Shown here: positions 61,498 to 64,000 of the stretch, in pieces
Numbering within the stretch: position 1 is the first letter of the stretch
Layout: every line of letters starts with the position of its first letter
Assembly: GCF_004684345.1 (NCBI RefSeq)
Contig: NZ_CP038469.1
Span: forward strand, 310,001 to 374,000
Origin: Citrobacter tructae
GTDB taxonomy: Bacteria; Pseudomonadota; Gammaproteobacteria; Enterobacterales; Enterobacteriaceae
Reading direction: 5' to 3'
Length of the DNA: 64,000 bases
Made by a program: the position numbers and the translations under genes
The notes under the pieces: generated by a model
What the model was told of the DNA's origin: nothing
Seen by the model: only the letters and a program-made list of their open reading frames with translations
The model's database searches: none

Positions 61498-61722
61498 TTA
61501 TGCGACAGCTTCTGCTTCAAGCACAGGCACAATAAGACTGGCGTGATTGCCTTTGGGCCCTTGGTGGACATCAAACTGGACAGATTGTCCGGCTTTTAGC
61601 GTTCTGTAACCATCCATCTGAATGGTGGAGTAATGGGCGAAAATATCTTCGCCACCGCCTTCGGGGCAGATAAAACCGAACCCTTTAGCATTGTTGAACC
61701 ACTTGACAGTACCCGTTTCCAT
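61498..61722 (-). CDS. cspD: Stationary-phase replication inhibitor CspD
   Basis: 74 residues from ATG 61722; a long open extension to 61881 is the promoter region. Cold-shock fold with RNP1 KGFGFI and RNP2 IFAHYS, plus the CspD-specific tail LIVPVLEAEAVA. Unlike CspA it is not cold induced; it binds single-stranded DNA and blocks replication in stationary phase. Convergent with macB, divergent from clpS, the standard E. coli order. Confidence 0.94.
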   Translation of the reverse strand: METGTVKWFNNAKGFGFICPEGGGEDIFAHYSTIQMDGYRTLKAGQSVQFDVHQGPKGNHASLIVPVLEAEAVA

Positions 61723-62044
61723 ACTTCGACATCCTTCGTAAATCTTATATAAGTAAGATGGAATGAACCGGTGGCGGAGTGGGGGCTGTTCAAAACCTCG
61801 CCAACTCTCGAGTCTACAATTTAGAGAAATCAGGCGGGGCGTCAAGCGCCAGGCTTGTGGAATCGGATAAAAATGCATCAAAATTTGAAGCAGTTAACGC
61901 TATTGTCGGTTATGTGACAGATGTCTCGGATGACACTGATAGATGATAGTTATCTAATAATTGAGGTAGATTGATTGTGCGCATAGGCTCTTGTCAGCGG
62001 CAAGTTATTCTGCCGGTAACCGTAACTGAAGATGACGACTGACA

Positions 62045-62365
62045 ATGGGTAAGACGAACGATTGGCTGGATTTCGATCTGCTGGCGGAAGACAAATTGCG
62101 CGACGCGCTAAAACCGCCATCTATGTATAAAGTGATATTAGTCAATGATGATTACACTCCGATGGAGTTTGTTATTGACGTGTTACAAAAATTCTTTTCT
62201 TATGATGTAGAACGTGCAACGCAACTGATGCTTGCCGTTCACTATCAAGGTAAGGCTATCTGCGGCGTATTTACCGCCGAGGTTGCAGAGACCAAAGTGG
62301 CGATGGTGAACAAATATGCAAGGGAAAACGAGCATCCGTTGATGTGTACGCTGGAAAAAGCCTAA
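62045..62365 (+). CDS. clpS: ClpAP adaptor ClpS
   Basis: 106 residues, the E. coli length. N-recognin of the N-end rule: the core holds VNDDYTPMEFVIDVL (Asn34, Asp35, Asp36 bind the N-terminal amino group) and AVHYQGKAICGVFTAEVAE with His66 in the pocket. It delivers substrates with Leu, Phe, Tyr or Trp N-termini to ClpA. Thirty bases precede clpA. Confidence 0.95.
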   Translation: MGKTNDWLDFDLLAEDKLRDALKPPSMYKVILVNDDYTPMEFVIDVLQKFFSYDVERATQLMLAVHYQGKAICGVFTAEVAETKVAMVNKYARENEHPLMCTLEKA

Positions 62366-62395
62366 ATGCAGGCATAAATATTGGGGGAGGTGCCT

Positions 62396-64000
62396 ATGCT
62401 CAATCAAGAACTGGAACTCAGTTTAAACATGGCTTTCGCCAGAGCGCGCGAGCACCGACATGAGTTTATGACCGTCGAGCACTTGTTACTGGCGTTGCTC
62501 AGTAACCCATCGGCCCGCGAAGCGCTGGAAGCGTGTTCTGTGGACCTGGTGGCGCTCCGTCAGGAACTCGAAGCCTTCATTGAACAAACCACTCCTGTAT
62601 TGCCTGAAAGCGAAGAAGAGCGCGACACGCAGCCAACGCTGAGTTTTCAGCGTGTACTGCAACGTGCTGTCTTTCATGTTCAGTCCTCGGGGCGTAATGA
62701 AGTGACTGGCGCTAATGTGCTGGTTGCTATCTTCAGCGAACAAGAGTCTCAGGCGGCTTACCTGCTGCGCAAGCACGAAGTCAGTCGTCTGGATGTGGTG
62801 AACTTTATTTCACATGGCACGCGCAAAGACGAACCGAGTCAGTCTTCTGACTCCGGTAATCAGCCAAATAGCGAAGAGCAAGCTGGCGGGGAGGACCGTA
62901 TGGAGAACTTCACCACTAATCTTAACCAGCTCGCTCGCGTGGGCGGGATTGACCCGCTCATTGGCCGAGAAAAAGAGCTGGAGCGAGCCATTCAGGTACT
63001 GTGCCGCCGCCGTAAAAACAACCCGCTGCTGGTGGGTGAGTCTGGCGTAGGTAAAACGGCGATTGCCGAAGGTCTTGCCTGGCGTATTGTCCAGGGCGAC
63101 GTGCCGGAAGTCATGGCTGATTGCACGCTCTACTCACTGGATATCGGATCGCTGCTGGCGGGCACCAAATACCGCGGTGATTTTGAAAAACGCTTTAAAG
63201 CACTGCTGAAACAACTGGAACAGGATACCAACAGCATTCTGTTTATCGATGAGATCCACACCATTATTGGTGCGGGTGCGGCATCGGGCGGCCAGGTGGA
63301 TGCGGCAAACCTGATCAAACCGCTGCTTTCCAGCGGCAAGATCCGCGTGATTGGCTCAACCACCTATCAGGAATTCAGTAATATTTTCGAGAAAGACCGT
63401 GCGTTAGCGCGTCGCTTCCAGAAAATCGATATTACGGAACCGTCGGTGGAAGAGACCGTACAGATCATCAACGGACTGAAACCGAAGTACGAAGCACACC
63501 ATGACGTTCGCTACACCGCAAAAGCCGTGCGTGCAGCGGTAGAGCTGGCGGTGAAATACATCAACGATCGCCACCTGCCGGATAAAGCGATTGACGTGAT
63601 CGATGAAGCGGGTGCGCGTGCACGCCTGATGCCGGTCAGCAAGCGTAAGAAAACCGTCAATGTGGCGGATATCGAGTCCGTGGTGGCCCGCATTGCGCGA
63701 ATCCCAGAGAAGAGCGTTTCGCAAAGCGATCGCGATACGCTGAAAAACCTGGGCAACCGTCTGAAAATGCTGGTCTTCGGACAGGATAAAGCCATTGAGG
63801 CACTGACTGAAGCTATCAAAATGAGCCGGGCTGGCCTGGGTCATGAACACAAACCTGTCGGTTCGTTCCTGTTTGCCGGCCCGACCGGTGTCGGGAAAAC
63901 CGAAGTCACGGTGCAGTTGTCCAAAGCGCTGGGAATTGAACTGCTGCGTTTTGATATGTCTGAGTATATGGAACGTCATACCGTTAGCCGTCTGATTGGT
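62396..64000 (+). CDS. clpA: ATP-dependent Clp protease ATP-binding subunit ClpA (partial)
   Basis: Starts at ATG 62396 (GGGGGAGG upstream) and runs off the right edge in frame after 535 codons of the expected 758. The N domain (1-142) has two repeated Clp_N units and contacts ClpS. The first AAA+ module has Walker A GESGVGKTA (about 214-222) and Walker B ILFIDEIH. The second module begins near 450 with Walker A GPTGVGKTE (about 495-503). The C-terminus with the ClpP-binding loop is outside the window. Unfolds proteins for ClpP. Confidence 0.96.
   Translation, partial: MLNQELELSLNMAFARAREHRHEFMTVEHLLLALLSNPSAREALEACSVDLVALRQELEAFIEQTTPVLPESEEERDTQPTLSFQRVLQRAVFHVQSSGRNEVTGANVLVAIFSEQESQAAYLLRKHEVSRLDVVNFISHGTRKDEPSQSSDSGNQPNSEEQAGGEDRMENFTTNLNQLARVGGIDPLIGREKELERAIQVLCRRRKNNPLLVGESGVGKTAIAEGLAWRIVQGDVPEVMADCTLYSLDIGSLLAGTKYRGDFEKRFKALLKQLEQDTNSILFIDEIHTIIGAGAASGGQVDAANLIKPLLSSGKIRVIGSTTYQEFSNIFEKDRALARRFQKIDITEPSVEETVQIINGLKPKYEAHHDVRYTAKAVRAAVELAVKYINDRHLPDKAIDVIDEAGARARLMPVSKRKKTVNVADIESVVARIARIPEKSVSQSDRDTLKNLGNRLKMLVFGQDKAIEALTEAIKMSRAGLGHEHKPVGSFLFAGPTGVGKTEVTVQLSKALGIELLRFDMSEYMERHTVSRLIG

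Noticed and set aside
1..64000. CRISPR arrays, tRNA or rRNA genes, insertion sequences, phage genes
   Set aside because: No regularly spaced repeats, no tRNA-like cloverleaf, and no transposase or integrase was recognised anywhere in the window.

Overview
The window is chromosomal DNA of an enterobacterium very close to Escherichia and Salmonella. Almost every protein can be aligned by eye, at equal length, to an E. coli K-12 product I remember. The mixture of E. coli-type loci with extra genes suggests Citrobacter or a near relative. That genus call is inference; no rRNA or other marker gene is present.

Left block (1-35241). This is the E. coli mdtQ-yegS region read in the opposite direction: mdtQ 3' end, yohD, yohC, pbpG, dld, bglX, the osmF-yehYXW osmolyte ABC operon, yohO, mlrA, btsS-btsR (yehU-yehT), yehS, yehR, metG, mrp, yehE and the yehDCBA chaperone-usher fimbrial operon, rcnB, then thiM-thiD behind a TPP riboswitch, yegW, yegV-yegU-yegT, fbaB and yegS. 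Where E. coli has rcnA and rcnR (between rcnB and thiM), this genome carries an AT-rich insert. It encodes a predicted HExxH zinc peptidase, a small lipoprotein and a truncated type VI secretion Hcp, which looks like a displaced effector-immunity cassette.

Right block (35372-64000). This is the E. coli artJ-clpA region in its usual internal orientation: artJ, artPIQM, ybjP, ybjQ, amiD, ybjS, ybjT, ltaE, poxB, hcr-hcp, lysO, aqpZ, ybjD, ybjX, macAB, cspD, clpS and the first 535 codons of clpA. Two insertions interrupt it. One is a cold-shock module (a cspI/cspG-like gene, a ymcF/ynfQ-like Cys-rich small protein with a probable non-AUG start, and a gnsA/B-like gene) between ybjP and ybjQ. The other is a DoxX-family gene plus a ydhS-like flavoprotein gene between poxB and hcr.

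The two blocks are far apart in E. coli K-12 and meet here between yegS and artJ. One inversion of the terminus half, with ends at rlmC|artJ and gat|yegS, explains the join. The main functional themes are envelope and peptidoglycan work (pbpG, amiD, macAB, fimbriae), osmotic and stationary-phase physiology (osmF-yehYXW, mlrA, poxB, cspD), arginine uptake (art), nitrosative stress (hcp-hcr), thiamine salvage (thiMD) and N-end-rule proteolysis (clpS-clpA).
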